DNA of 64,000 bases from Uloborus plumipes (taxonomy: Eukaryota > Arthropoda > Arachnida > Araneae > Uloboridae): positions 82,307 through 146,306 of the forward strand of contig JAXGGA010001604.1 of assembly GCA_038373865.1 (NCBI GenBank). Reading direction: 5' to 3'. The translations under genes were made by a program, and so were the position numbers. Shown piece after piece: positions 44,076-56,091 of the stretch (its first letter is position 1; the number at the start of each line of letters is the position of its first letter). A model generated the notes under the pieces. It made no database searches. It had not been told where the DNA came from and saw only the letters and a list, made by a program, of their open reading frames with translations.

Positions 44076-46117
44076 TTTTTTTAAACTTACATTTATAGTA
44101 ACTTATACATAGTATGAGTCTAATTTTAATCAACAATTTTTTTAGATTAAAGAATAAATAAAATTAATTTCAAACTTCAGCTTTCCTCTTTCAAAGCAAT
44201 ATTTCTTACTTTTCTCCCCCAAAATGAAGAGCGCAAACACCGCAGTCTCTAATCTTTTCACTCATCTTTTTTGATTCGTTCCTTCTCAAATATAGTACTT
44301 GATCAAATCTGTCGAATTTCTTTCCTCACCAGAATCAATATTTGACGACCACCACTTATGTAAGTATTATAGATTTTCCCCCAAGTTCCAATTTCTTCCA
44401 GATGAAAAACTTCCATTTCTATTTTGTCATTTTAAAAGCGCGTGGGACGAAATGATAATCTCAAATATTTTACTGAATTCGGAGGATTTTATGCACGGTT
44501 TTGCGAAACCTAAGTTTCGTGTGCTTAGATAATTTCATGGAAACCAGAAATTGTGTTTCAAAAATGTTGGTTTAGTAAAGTATTTTTTTTTTTTTTTTTT
44601 TAATATTTTTTATATATTTTTTAACATATTATGTGTGCGTGCTCTTTGGATTTAAAAGGAAAAAAATGCAAAAAAGATGCTTCTCCTTTTTTCTTGTCAT
44701 TCTTAAAAACATCAACGAGTAGAGATATCCCAAACAAATTGTTAATTTTCTTTGGAGTATAGAGCAATCGCAATGTGTGTTACATGAAAAGTAAGCTTCA
44801 CGATTTATGAGTGTCATGATACAAAAATCTGACATTGGAACTGACATATTTTTTTTTTAATTTGACAAATAATTTGCTAAAGAAGTAAACACGATCTTTA
44901 AAGTGGTCCTTAATGAACGCTTTGAAAGAATAAAAAAGGTCACAACCAAAAACAAATGATTACATTAATTTAATTCACGAAATTATTTTGTTTCTCTTGA
45001 AAAGCATTCAAATGTAAATACCTTTCAATTTTTATTCAAAATACAATTAAAGTGTGGAAAAATCCTAATTGAAAAAACAGCATGTTTTGAATTGTATCTA
45101 TAGACGTTAATTAACAACGTAAAATTTTAAATTCTTCGTCTTCTTTGTGCTTGCTTCTCACCTCAGCAGAAAAATAGAAAAATTAAGTTTCTTAGATAAA
45201 AAAAATTAAAAAAAAAAGCATTTCACGAAAAGATGCTCTTTTTTCTCTCTGCAAAAGCGACGGAAAGAAAACTTATCTTTTGTTAATACATTATAGAATG
45301 TTACACAGACTAAAGAAATTAAGTTTAATGAATTTTGCACTGATTTTTGGTAGATTGTTTTTCAAGAGGCATGAAAGATGGTTTTCTGGAACTTTGAGAT
45401 TTTTTATTAATTAACTTATTTAATTACATCAATTAATTAATCCGTTAGTTCATTAACTTGAACATGTTTCATCAATATTTATTTTAATAGCAATTTTTAA
45501 GTAATTGTAGAAAGCATTTAAGCGCCGCAGAGGGAAGTTCGGTGTGAGAATAAAGTCACTCAACCCCACCCTTGTGTTGCCCGTACGGTTTTCGTCCCCT
45601 CACTGATTTGTCCGCACACAGTACGGGCAATCCAATTTTTATATCGCAATTTTGCTTTTACTGTTTTGACCAAATCTTATTCTATATTTTGATTCACAAA
45701 TTATTCTCGTAGATGGTGGCAAAGGACTGTTTGCATCCTATTGTGTTTTTTTCCATACAATCGATGCTTGTAATAATGAGCACGCATTATAAAGACCATC
45801 CCATTATAACGAATAATGGGAAAAGACGATGTTAATTTTCTCTCAGTATAACACGTTTCCTGCGTCTGATCCAATATAGCGACGAAATTCATCGGACATT
45901 TTTTGATTCATTGATTTGTCCCCACGCGTGGCTTCGGAATGGCTCGAATACTATTTTTACATTCAAAAAAAGTAAGCGATAATATTAATTAACATCGACG
46001 CGATTTTAACTCAGATTTTAACCTTGTAACTTAGCTTAAATGAATTTCATTCGTCACGCAACTGCATCAATCGCGTCGCTCGCCATCTTCCAATCAAAAA
46101 ATGCATTGTTCAATCAA
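44076..46117. other. No gene seen; remnants of pogo-like MITE near 45790-45890
   Basis: CGCATTATAAAGACCATCCC, ATTATAACGAATAATGGG and AATATAGCGACG resemble the MITE at 53919-54095. A hairpin (TTGCCCGTAC at 45578 and GTACGGGCAA at 45621) has a 33-nt loop. A T tract is at 44586-44601. The frame at 44299-44532 is AT-rich and has no recognised domain. Confidence 0.4.
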
Positions 46118-46187
46118 GCAGTAAGTCACCGTCCCTAAGCCACGTCTCAGGCAGGAATGCATGCAATATTCCACCAACTCGGTTAGT

Positions 46188-46240
46188 CCATTCAGAGACT
46201 GCAGCTTCGTCCTTACTGTGGACTCATCAGTCCGGAATGG
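46188..46240 (-). ncRNA. Near-canonical hammerhead ribozyme
   Basis: Minus strand: stem I CCAUUCCGGA pairs with UCUGAAUGG (nine pairs, one bulged C). Core CUGAUGA. Stem II GUCC, loop ACAGUAA, GGAC. Core GAA. Stem III GC, loop UGCA, GU. Cleavage after C at 46197. The only departure is G instead of A at position 15.1, leaving a G-U pair next to the cleavage site, which would be expected to weaken activity. Confidence 0.75.
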
Positions 46241-46412
46241 GAAGTAACAGAGCTGGAGGCAGATATTCAGATGTGCTCTGCCGAATATTTACTAGTTGTA
46301 CCGCACCATTGCTGCGGCCTCTCGTTGGGTATGCTTATTCGATATTACCTACCAGTTTTTTGGCACTCTTGACTTCTATAAGAGAATATCTGACTCCTAC
46401 TCGGTTACTTCC

Positions 46413-46467
46413 TTTTCTAGACTGATGAGTCACACAATGAGGACAAAACTGCAGTCTGTGGATAGAC
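46413..46467 (+). ncRNA. Hammerhead ribozyme with core mutation
   Basis: CUGAUGA (46422-46428), stem II GUC/GAC, then AAA in place of the invariant GAA (46445-46447), stem III AC, loop UGCA, GU, and C at 46456. Stem I pairs only through UCUA/UAGA. The G12-to-A change is predicted to abolish cleavage. Confidence 0.6.
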
Positions 46468-46500
46468 TAACCGAGTGGGCGATATACTGTCATACTAAGT

Positions 46501-47792
46501 GAAAAAGTGGTATCTAGTCGAGCTTAAACTGAGATAAAACTCTTTAAAGTTTAGCGCCGCCATGTATTTGACTCAGATGAAACTTTAAAGATTTTTTCAA
46601 AAATATTTCCCGTTCTCAAATGATCATATAATTTTGTGTTTAGGTAAAATACGTCACCAAACCCCTTTGGTAGCGATAACTCAATTTGTTAAAAAGTGCA
46701 GATACGACTTTTGCTCTTATACGGCAGTATATTGCATGCAATGTTCAATATCATAAGAAAAATGAGCAAATGCACGAGTCCAAGTATTTAGGCAACGATG
46801 CGAAAAATGCATAACGAGCAAAAAAAGCATTTTCTTTTCTATTTTGCAAGCAAAAAAAATGCTTCCGGTCACGTAAACTATCCCGAAAGAACACGAATTT
46901 TTAATTCTTTCCATAACGAACTCCGCTCTTTATAGAAATGAATGCAAGAAATCCGTTCCGCTACTTTTAACTCATTTATGTTAAGTGCAATTAACATTTC
47001 ATTTGTTTCTTTCTTATCTCAGCGAACAATTTCATTCTGGAACAAGAGAAGCAGCTACATAATTACCTGACCTTCCCCTCGAAATAAGGGCCATTAGCGG
47101 ACTTAATAATGCTTGTTCTTCTAGCGAAAACGTGGTCTTAAAAAGGGAAACTCTACGCGAATTATTTATTGTAATTTGTCCTGCGTGTAAGTGGGTGAAG
47201 ACGTTTTATATGCAAAGGTATACAATGTTTATGTGAGTAGCTCTCAATTAAAGATGCTTTTATTGCTATGTAATCCTTTTTAATTTTTTTTAAATGAGTT
47301 TTAGGTGTTTTTAGGTTTAGGTGATTTATCTAATTGCGTATTGGTGTGCTTGTCTGATATAAACTACAAAACTTGGCATGCAAAACACAATCTGTCAAAT
47401 GAAACGATTAAAAATTTTATTTCCCGTGTCCAGTAATATTTAGTAATTGCCAACATTTGATTCAGTTAATGAAATGGGAAGGTTTGTAGCTTAACCTTTC
47501 AAACGATTTTTTGAAGGGGGGGAGAGGCGACATCTGTCTTTGAGACAAGTGTCAATTTCCTGCAGTTTTCGCTTACTGGTTTATTCATTTTTTGCCAATT
47601 TTGTTTTAACTACTTCAAAAGACCATAATTAAATAGGAAAATACGTCGTGAAATAAATACATAAAACTGTCTAAAAATATCAAAGCTTTAATAATATGTA
47701 AGCATAGAGAGCAAACGTGGCGACAGCGTGAAAAATATTTTGCTGTTTTCGCCTAAGTAAGAAGTAAACTGGTGATCTAGAGCAAATGTATC
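46501..47792. other. No gene seen; weak terminal-exon candidate at 47023-47087
   Basis: A strong acceptor-like TTTGTTTCTTTCTTATCTCAG at 47003-47022 is followed by an open frame NNFILEQEKQLHNYLTFPSK and a stop at 47085. Twenty codons are too few for a call. The surrounding 46940-47160 is more balanced in composition than its neighbours. Confidence 0.25.
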
Positions 47793-47796
47793 TATA

Positions 47797-48899
47797 TGGG
47801 TCATTTTCACCATATGCTTAAGCTTCAGAATTTTTCGTTAATTTTTAAAACTTGCTATTTTCTTTTAGAATCACTAATAGAAGTTTTGCCACATATTTTA
47901 GGTGTGTGAAAAAGTAACTGGTTGCACACTTTGATGCATAATTAAGTATCCAAATGCTGTTGTAAAACTTTAATTTGCAAGGAAAATTTTCGTCCGTTAC
48001 CATACAAAATCATAATGAAATCTCACTTTTAAACAATACCATAGCACCTAGAACAATTTCATTTGAAATAATTTGCATCCCTGAAGCTTAAAAAGATTCT
48101 TGTGATTGTTAAAATATTGATCAAAAACTGTATGGTAACGGACTTGACCAGTAACGGACTTGACATTTCAACCAAAATGTCAAATTATGGCTAGGTTGTC
48201 GAATTTAAAAATTAAACAACACTATGCATTTTCTTAGAGTTGTATAATAAACAATATTTCGGGGTAAAAGTTGAGAAAAAGTAAAAATTAGTACTAACAT
48301 TTTTGGTAACAGACTTGACAAAGAATGAAAATACGCACCTGGAAGAAATTTTGTGCGAAACGCCACAGCAATACTTCTCGACTCAGGAAAACAAAATGGT
48401 ACGAAATAGTTGCGTCACTAGTTTGTTAAGTTAACTGAATACGTGTTACCATCTTTTGACTGCAATAAATACCTTTTTTAGCTCAAATAATCTTTGGGTA
48501 ACGGACTTGACAAGAACTGCCGGACAAAATATATTCATACATTTCTTAATGAAAAAAAATTGCTATTGTCAATATTTATTATGAATATCACACACTAATA
48601 GTCAATATATAAAAATAATTTGTTGTATATACTTTTTTATGCAATTAAGTATATAAAAAAAATAGTTGAACTTGCAAAAATTGGAAATGGACAAGCGTTT
48701 TTACCTTGATTCTCATTTTTAAAGACTTATATAAAAATAAATAAATAAATTTCAATGATGTTTTGAGTGAAAGAATTTTTTTGGGGGTATTTCTTGCAGA
48801 AAATAATTGTTCGCATTGAATTTAAAACATAAGTTATGCTTCAAAATCGTCTTTTTAACCTCCGGACAGCAAATGTAAGCAAATTTTGAAAATGACCTA
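47797..48899. mobile_element. DNA transposon with iterated GTAACGGACTTGACA phrase (element E2)
   Basis: TGGGTCATTTTCA at the left and TGAAAATGACCTA at the right, flanked by TATA (47793-47796 and 48900-48903); 1103 bp. The phrase GTAACGGACTTGACA or close forms occurs at about 48136, 48152, 48306 and 48498, with a complement (CGTCCGTTACC) at 47991. There is no transposase. Termini and layout parallel E1. Confidence 0.75.
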
Positions 48900-48903
48900 T
48901 ATA

Positions 48904-49553
48904 CAGGGTGTCCACTCCAATCGTGGACCAATAGCCAATTTCTAAACCGTTAGAGATAAACATATAGTTTATTTAGGAAAAAATCTCTAAATTATGAAAG
49001 GAATTTCGGGTCTATTCAATGTTTTTCAAAAAATCAAATTTTGAAAGAGTGACGAAATTTAAATTTTTATACAGCCCCCAGTCCTATCAATCATATTTAG
49101 TAAAACATTCTTGACACTGTAACGTTTAAAACTAAAAACAAATCACTCTTCTACCACAAAAATTGACCGAGTTATGACGTTTTGAAAAATCAAGATTTTG
49201 AAGGATTTCGCATACGGTCCCTTAAGCGATCTATGGATGACGTCATGAAACAATGCAAAATCTTGATTTTTCAAAACGTCATAACTCGGTCAATTTTTGA
49301 GGTAGAAGAGTGATTTTTTTTTTAGTTTTAAACGTTACAGTGGCAAGAATGTTTTACTAAATATGATTGATAGGACTGGGGGCTGTGTAAAAATTTAAAT
49401 TTCGTAACTCTTTCAAAATTTGATTTTTTGAAAAACATTGAATAGACCCAAAATTCCTTTCATAATTTGGAGATTTTTTCCTAAATAAACTATATGCTTA
49501 TCTCTAACGGTTTAGAAATCATCTATTGGTCCACGATTGGAGTGGACACTCTG
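48904..49553. mobile_element. MITE-P650 copy 2
   Basis: Same 650-bp length and palindromic layout as 27676-28325, starting CAGGGTGTCCACTCCAATCG. Its left TATA (48900-48903) is the right-hand TATA of element E2, so it was inserted exactly at the flank of E2, or the reverse. Confidence 0.9.
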
Positions 49554-51099
49554 TATATATTACTTTTTACTATAGCTATATTATGGAGGAATGCATGAAC
49601 ATCAGCCTAATAAGCTAGAGATCAATCTCATGGCCATCGAAATTAATTAATTTTTCGCAAGACTTTCTTGTGAAATGTTTCCCTATTCTAGGCGAAAGGC
49701 AATGCAAATGTACCAGTTCGGTTTTTTAACCCCTGACGCAACAAGGAAGGGAGTTATAAGTTTGACGTGTCTGTATATCCGTTTAACCCCAGCACCCCTT
49801 TTTTAAGTGGAACTGTTCGCGAGTGCTGGGAGCGGTTTTCACGGACGTACAGTACAAGTGGGGATTCTCTAAAAGAGTTTTTTTCCAGAGAGCAATGAGT
49901 TGACTGACTTATAAACCGCAAAATTCTGAGAAATGATCAGCGGGAAAGAATATCAGTAGCAAAATGTGGACTTACAAAGCAAGTGTATCTCGAAGTATAG
50001 AAGTTTGTGTAATGCGTGTTAAGTTAGAGAATTTTAGGCCTTGTGAAATAACATTGGTCCAACCATTCAAAAAATTAAAGTCGACTTCCCGGAGTTGCCG
50101 AGTTATGCGCGTAGCGAGTTGCCAAAGTTTCACTTTATATCAAGTCAGAGAGTAAAATTTGAAAGTTCACTGTTTCGTTTTATATTAAAATCTATTTGTA
50201 TATTTTTAACAAGTATATAAAGCAAATATTGCATAATGCACTTTATTAAGCTAAAGAAACTCAAAAGGTATGATTTTAAAGCGTCATGTTTTACTCCGAT
50301 AAATTACTCTTTCATACCGAATTTGTAATTTTTTAAAAAAATTTGGCTTTAAATAATGTTAAATGCGAAATCAATTCAACGGGTTATTTCTATCCAATCA
50401 TAATACAGCTTTTATCTCTTTAATCTCTTTCATGTTTCTGCATATAGAAAAGTTTCCAATATTGAATTCAGCATCGATATTTCGATCCGATGCTCATTTT
50501 TCAACACACATTTTCAAAGAATACTCTTTTAGAGATGAAATATTTCGGTCTGTTACGTGGTGAAAGAATGATCGGAATAAAAAGTATTCAGTATGTTAGG
50601 TGTCTGTTTTTTTTTTCAACAACAGCATACCTTAAATCGGGCTAAAAAAGGCAGTTTTGGAGGGATAAAAATTGACTAAAAATATGTAATTTAACACACT
50701 GATAATAAAAATAAATATATTAATTAATTAAAAACTAAGGAAATATTTACAAAGTGTATGTACTCTGAGAAAATCTATTAAGTTGTAACTAAAACGAAGA
50801 AAATTGAAGGAACTTCGGGAAAGTACAGTGACTTCATCCAAAGGAAGTTGTATTAATTTGTATAAGATCGTTTTTCTGTAAACTTGATAATTTTTCAAAC
50901 AGAATATATAATTCAACTTTGCAGAGATGGCCTATGACTCCTCCTTTTTTCAGGATTGTCCATTTTTAGGAAGGGGTGATAAGCAGATGACAATTGAGGA
51001 ATAGGATTCACAATTGATGGGGGAATTTGAATGGGTAGAAATTCTACCTATTTTAATACCTATTTTAAGGAATGGACTCGTTTTCTCATTTGATTGACA
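49554..51099. other. No gene seen; contains an inverted relative of 58608-58670
   Basis: 49785-49862 (AACTGTTCGCGAGTGCTGG, GAGCGGTTTTCACGGACG) is the diverged complement of 58608-58670. The text around it (CGCAACAAGGAAGGGAGTTA, ATGCGCGTAGCGAGTTGCC) resembles Helitron-associated sequence, but ends are not seen. Confidence 0.4.
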
Positions 51100-51400
51100 C
51101 CGGCCAACTCGTCGCGGTTGAATTATATCCGGACATGTTTTTTTGAAGTGTTCGTACAATTGTAATACTATTGCTCCGGAAATAAATCAATTACTTTGGT
51201 TCGAAAGAGGGCCAAGTGAAGTGGCGTTTCAACACCGTTCTCGGCAATTTCGGCAATTTTTACACTGATTGCGTTAAACTTCATGCCAAAAAACCATTTG
51301 CAGAAGCAGATTTTTTCCATGTCAACTTTGAAATTTTGGCCGGGGATTTGAAAATACACCAGACAGCACTTATAAGACAGTAATAAGTTTCAGAAATACG
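51100..51400 (+). repeat. Dispersed repeat, copy 1
   Basis: Shares CCGGACATG, GAA.TGTTCGTA.AATT, TTTGGTTCGAAAGAGGG, CAACACCGTTCTC and AAACTTCATGCCAAAAA with 60240-60750, in the same order and orientation. Class unknown. Confidence 0.6.
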
Positions 51401-51879
51401 TAACTAGACTTTATTTCACACAAAAAAAAATATAGTTGCATATTCTATTTTTAGATACTATTTGCCAAATTTATGTAGCGTTAATAGGCATTTTGAATGA
51501 TTTATACTAAGTGTTAGAGCATAGGATTGGGACACCCAAAAGACTGTTTTTAGGACTTAGATAAATTCTAGAAAAAAAAAAATATTTTACTGTTATCGCT
51601 CCAAATACAATTGAGCTGCAAAGTATTAATGCTTTATTTGAATTAAAATAGAGAGAAAATCACTTTACTACAGTTTATTATTTTTAAAATGCTCGATCCG
51701 GACAACCAATTACGAGTTTACAGAGAAACAATCATAAAAAACAACTGGCTTAAACCCATTTGAAAAAATCAGATGTTCGTCTGAGAAAGCCTCAAAAGGA
51801 GCTTTCGGACTTTGTACGTTTTGGATTTGTCGCATTCGGAATTTCGACGCATTATTTACTTTGCCTTTTAATAGTATTA
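51401..51879. other. No gene or recognised repeat
   Basis: AT-rich; a frame at 51760-51951 crosses the Helitron end and is not a gene. Confidence 0.4.
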
Positions 51880-52341
51880 CTAGCTACGAAGCCCGGCGTT
51901 GCACGGGCGTTTCGCGCCTTTGAAGTAGTGAAGAAAGTTTCAACAAACTAAGTGCGCGTTTACTTCTTCCCTGCATCACAAAGTCATTCAAATTATTGAG
52001 AGAGATTCTGGCACAGTTCCAACACGAAGCTTACGCGAGTGAGTATTGCGCAATAGCGATTTTACTGAAGTTCCTGGTTCCGAAGGAATGATAATGGGAT
52101 AATTTTTTTCTTAACCCATTTATGCCCAAGTTTTTTTAACATTATTTTCAATTTTTATCTGCTTAAAACTCTTACTTGGAATGGTTTTAATTTCTTTTAG
52201 GTGTCAAATAGATCACCGTTGCCATATTCATTAAGTTATTCAATGTCCTGTTTATGGGACACTGAGCATATGAGCAAAATACGACTATGCTTGAAACTTT
52301 CGCATGTGCAAATGATTAATAATTTCTGATGATTAAATTAA

Positions 52342-52562
52342 CCCATTAATGCCTAGCATCCCTTTTTAGGGACGGTCCAAAAAGTGGTTGAATTTACCAA
52401 AACTGAACATTTCAACCAAATAATAGTGTTCAATTATTACTTTGGTATTGTTTCAATTCATTAATAACAGATTGCAGCACATAACCATTGTAAAGTGTGT
52501 TTTGTAGCCGTGTAACCAGTATATAAAATATCTTTGGAAAAAAACTGTCAGGCATTAATGGG
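52342..52562. mobile_element. piggyBac-type MITE, 221-bp derivative of 38251-38767
   Basis: TTAA at 52338-52341 and 52563-52566. Both ends match the longer MITE (CCCATTAATGCCTAGCATCC; CAGGCATTAATGGG), with about 300 bp of interior deleted after TTGTAGC. It is inserted in another piggyBac element with similar but distinct ends. Confidence 0.9.
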
Positions 52563-52699
52563 TTAAACAAAATGTGTAAAATCATTCAAATTGAACTTAT
52601 TTTATTAAATTTACATAATTTCTATTGAATAATAATAAAAAATAACAAAGTTGGAGCAGTTAAAATTTTGCTTAGAATTCTTTATGTGAACATTTATCA

Positions 52700-53396
52700 T
52701 GGAGTCCTTGGTTACATATTTCACATTTTTTTGTCGATTTACCTGGATATTTACCTGGAGCAAAAAGCAATTGCGTTTCAATTACAATAATTGTGTGACC
52801 AACGTGGTCAACCCTAATTTCATTGCTCACGCGCATACCTCTTTTTTGTAGAATCGATTGTTAAATCGTTTGAGATAGCTCAGTGATTTAAAAAAATCGT
52901 TTGCGATAGCTCATTGATAAAAAAAATCGTTTGAGATAGCTCATTGATAAAAAAAATCGTTTGAGATAGCTCATTGATAAAAAAATCGTTTGAGATGATC
53001 ATTGATTAAAAAAAATCGTTTGAGATAGCTCATTGACAAAAAAAATCGTTTGAGATAGCTCATTGATGTGAAAAAAATCGTTAGAGATAGCTCATTGATA
53101 TACTGCGGCAAAATTCCTGTTGATCCATGTAATCCTTTTTCAGAAATCATACGGTGAAGGAACCTAGCATTTTGAATTGACTTATCAATTATAAACATAA
53201 GTGGAAAACAGCACTTTTTTCCATGGACTCTGTCAGTACTTTCCATTATCTTGTTATAGCTTTTAATTATATGTGGCTGATGAACTGCAACTTCTTTAAA
53301 ACAAACTTCAAGACCGTAATCTTTTTTGTTAGCAATCTTACTGGCGTCTTTTCTTTGGAAAAAAAATCGTACTGTATTAAGTATCCATTTACGCAA
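52700..53396 (-). pseudogene. piggyBac transposase, C-terminal half
   Basis: Minus strand: VAVHQPHIIKSYNKIMESTD, RVHGKKCCFPLMFIIDKSIQ, NARFLHRMISEKGLHGSTG. The IK.YNK.M...DR and I.N....... spacing corresponds to the last catalytic block and following helices of piggyBac transposases (P..V..YN..M.GVDR.D). A minisatellite then interrupts the gene. Near 52700-52750 the strand reads KSTKKCEICNQGLHDK, a trace of the C-terminal cysteine-rich domain. The N-terminal half is not recognisable. Confidence 0.6.
52863..53100. repeat. Minisatellite, eight units of about 30 bp
   Basis: Unit AAAAATCGTTTGAGATAGCT, CATTGATAA. Units are near-identical with small length changes. It lies within the piggyBac transposase frame and encodes repeated SMSYLKRFF on the minus strand. 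Confidence 0.95.
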
Positions 53397-53918
53397 TTTA
53401 GTTACTAGCCCTTGAACCTAACTATACATTAATTAACAAATAATTAAAGATACGATTTTATGTTATCACATAAAAAAACGCATTTCAACCAGTTGATATA
53501 CTACAGACAGGTAAAAACGTTTTAGGCTAAATGCACTCAAGAATTCCCGGTGTTCCGTAAATAGGAAGCCACAAATTGAGAACGATTATACAAAAATGAT
53601 ATAATTATTTTTGTAAAATAACATTACAGATGGCTTCTGTGATCTATTTTAAGCAAATCAGTTTAAAATAATTAAATTTAGTGAAAATCAAGTTTGCAAA
53701 AACACTTTCTGCGACTACTCATGCTGTATCGTTGCTTGACTCATTTATCTAAAAATAACTGTCAGTAAATTAACTGTGATATCTAACTAGTGACTTCATC
53801 TGATTTTCTCAAGAAGAACGAATATTCAACTTGTGAAAAACAGCTTTAGTAAAATGATCTACTACGTATTACAGACTTTTTTCCTGCAGTAACTGACAAG
53901 CGTCCTGTATTTTAGCTA

Positions 53919-54095
53919 CAGTCGACGCTCGTTATAACGACCATTCCTTATGAAGACTATCCCAATATAACGACCGGTGGGGAAAATCCCCAACTTTATC
54001 CCAATATACTTAACGTTCTACCTCTTATAGCGACTACTCGTTATAAAGATTTTTTCCTGTAGGACGGAGATGGTCGTAATATCGAGCGTCGACTG
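53919..54095. mobile_element. pogo-like MITE, 177 bp
   Basis: CAGTCGACGCTCGTTATAAC at the left and (complement) CAGTCGACGCTCGATATTAC at the right, with TA outside on the left only. CAGT-starting ends with CGTTATAACG wording fit pogo/Tigger MITEs. It lies 17 bp from the right end of the piggyBac element. Confidence 0.75.
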
Positions 54096-54287
54096 TCTTG
54101 GGCATAAATAGGTTAATTGATATCTCCGTTAATTAAAATCGTACAACTACGATATTGGTCGTTTTGTTCAGAAAAGAAACTGGATTCGAATGGTACCTCG
54201 ATCGAGTCTCTACTCCAAGCGGTTTCTGAGGAGTTTATGCTTCAGACAGACGGACAGACAGACGTGAATAGATTTTAAAAGTATAGA

Positions 54288-55074
54288 TGAACAAAAAAAA
54301 AAAAAAAAAATCCACACTGTAAACCTAAGCTTATGGTCCTTGAATTCTGGAATATTAAAATATTCTACCACTGTTCAATAAGCGTGAAATTTAATCCAAT
54401 TGCTTTGAGATAAGATTTTTCCGCAACCAATTTTTGCGCCATTTTATTTCCTTTCTAAATTATTTGAAATTCCTTCTTGGATGAAATTCTCCAATGCACC
54501 ATGATCCAAAGAAAATGTAAACACTCAATCTTAATATTTTCTTATTTGAATGCCTTTAATATATTTTATCAAGAGCTCTTGAATTCCTTTTCGCGAAAAA
54601 AATCAATATTTGGAGAACAGCATTTTGTGTGTTATGTGGTTTTTCTTCATTCCACGCATTCCAATTTCTTCTGTGTAAACACTCTGAATTTTTATTCGTT
54701 TGCATTTTTTACGATCAAATGCGTGACATAAGCTGTTTACGATAAAATCATTTCTAATTGTAGTAAATTCCTAATTGGTTGAAGTTTTTTCCCTCGTAAT
54801 TAAAAATTTTTAACTCTATTCAAAGCCAAAAGTATTTTCGTTACTGATTAATAGAAATGAAAGATTTAAATAAATTACACTGGGATTTTCAGCAAAAAAA
54901 TGTCCGGGAAGTTTTGTGATTTATTTTATTTTCCCCCACTTCTTTCTTTTGCCAGAGCGGTAATGATTAATAATTCAAAGAAAAATAAATATCTTTCTTA
55001 ACTGTGAATTAACTGAAGTAATTATTCTTAGCAGTAGTTCATTTAGACTTTTGTTGTTGTTTATAAAACCACTC
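54288..55074. other. No gene seen
   Basis: An A tract at 54292-54310, then AT-rich sequence; the frame at 54477-54731 has no recognisable content. Confidence 0.4.
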
Positions 55075-55336
55075 GAGAACCCGAGCGCGAGTAGATATAT
55101 CTACCGATATATGGTGGGATAGGTATGGCTTCCGTTTTTACGAGCACCGTTAAGGTGGAAGTCCAGTAGGCTCAACACACATAACATTAGACCCATTTAT
55201 AGTGCAGGTAGCCATTCAACACACACAGTAACACAGGGAAAGGGAGAGAGATAAGGTATATCCATGCCCGAGCCGGGATTCGAGCACTGGACCTCCCCCT
55301 TCCGATCAGACTTCTCTAACCACTAGACTGGCCGGC
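55075..55336 (-). mobile_element. tRNA-derived SINE, second family
   Basis: Minus strand: GGCCAGTCTAGTGGTTAGAG (A-box region) and GTGCTCGAATCCCGGCTCGG (B-box region). A body follows with CCCTGTGTTACTGTGTGTGT, CTGGACTTCCACCTTAACGG and a 5'-ATATCGGTAGATATATCTAC stretch. It differs from the 7788/57035 family. Confidence 0.7.
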
Positions 55337-56091
55337 ATTTAGACTTATTCGATACGTAGCATAGCTTCGTTCTTGCTTCAATATTTACTTAAAATTGTTA
55401 TTTAGGAATGACAATCCTACAGGTACACGTTCTCATATACACATACCTAGTGACATTTCTGAAATGTATAATTTTTTTCGGAAGTCTTGGTTTTCTGAAA
55501 GAAATTTTATACATTTTTCACATCAAAAGTCATAGGATAAAAAAAAAACGATACTTGCAAATTTAAAGAAATTAGATTTTTTTTTTTGTATTTTTCGCCA
55601 ACTTGCATGATACAGCATCAAGTTGGTGAAAAATGTGGCACCAAAAATTTGAAAATAAACTGTTGGAACTGTTTGGAAACAAAGTTGGAAACAAAGTTAG
55701 TTGCAAAAATCTCGGGAATAGTTCAATGGTGGCCAATTTATAACATTTTATAAAAATGAAATTAGAAGTTTCGCCACAATAAAAAAAGGAAACTCCTTTC
55801 TGGAACATCCAAATATAATATTCGAAGGAGGTGTACAACTATACTAGACATCAACTTAAATTGATACTGACGTCACTGTGGGCGGACCCAATAAGAGCTC
55901 ACAAGCAGTTAGCCACCTCCTCTAATTCGCCAAGTAGGCTGTGACGTTTTATCTAGCTCGTTTTTCATAGGCTAACGTCACGCTGACATCACGATGTTTT
56001 TGTCAAGAAACCTTGCACAGAATTTACACAAACAAAATTTTCGCCTCCTACATCATACATATCATTTTTAAGATATGCGATGTATACGTAT

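Larger units (their letters stand above)
46118..46500. mobile_element. Palindromic hammerhead-bearing element 2
   Basis: It has the same architecture as the element at 16366-17556, here uninterrupted. Inverted arms carry CCAACTCGGTTAGTC and its complement, GTTACTTCC, and ATATTCTCTTATAGA or complement. The short spacer has GTTGTACCGCACCATTGCTG, CGGCCTCTCG, which matches the spacer of element 1 once the hAT insertion is removed. A hammerhead lies on the minus strand in the left arm and another on the plus strand in the right arm. Not coding. Confidence 0.75.
52115..54112 (-). mobile_element. piggyBac element, 1998 bp
   Basis: TTAA at 52111-52114 and 54113-54116. Inverted ends are CCCATTTATGCCCAAG and CTTGGGCATAAATAGG. 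It carries transposase remnants on the minus strand, and it has itself received a piggyBac MITE (52342-52562), a minisatellite and a pogo-like MITE (53919-54095). Near-full length for the superfamily. Confidence 0.88.
51880..54287 (-). mobile_element. Helitron holding a piggyBac element
   Basis: The minus-strand 5' end is TCTATACTTTTAAAATCTAT at 54287, followed by a GTCTGTCTGTCC-rich stretch. The 3' end at 51880 is a GCCCGTGCAACGCCGGGC hairpin, then TTCGTAG and CTAG, with T outside. Removal of the piggyBac element (52115-54112) leaves a unit of roughly 400 bp related to 2993-3367. Confidence 0.75.

Noticed and set aside
44299..44532. 77-codon plus-strand frame as a gene
   Set aside because: No ATG at its start, AT-driven composition and no recognisable domain or splice sites.
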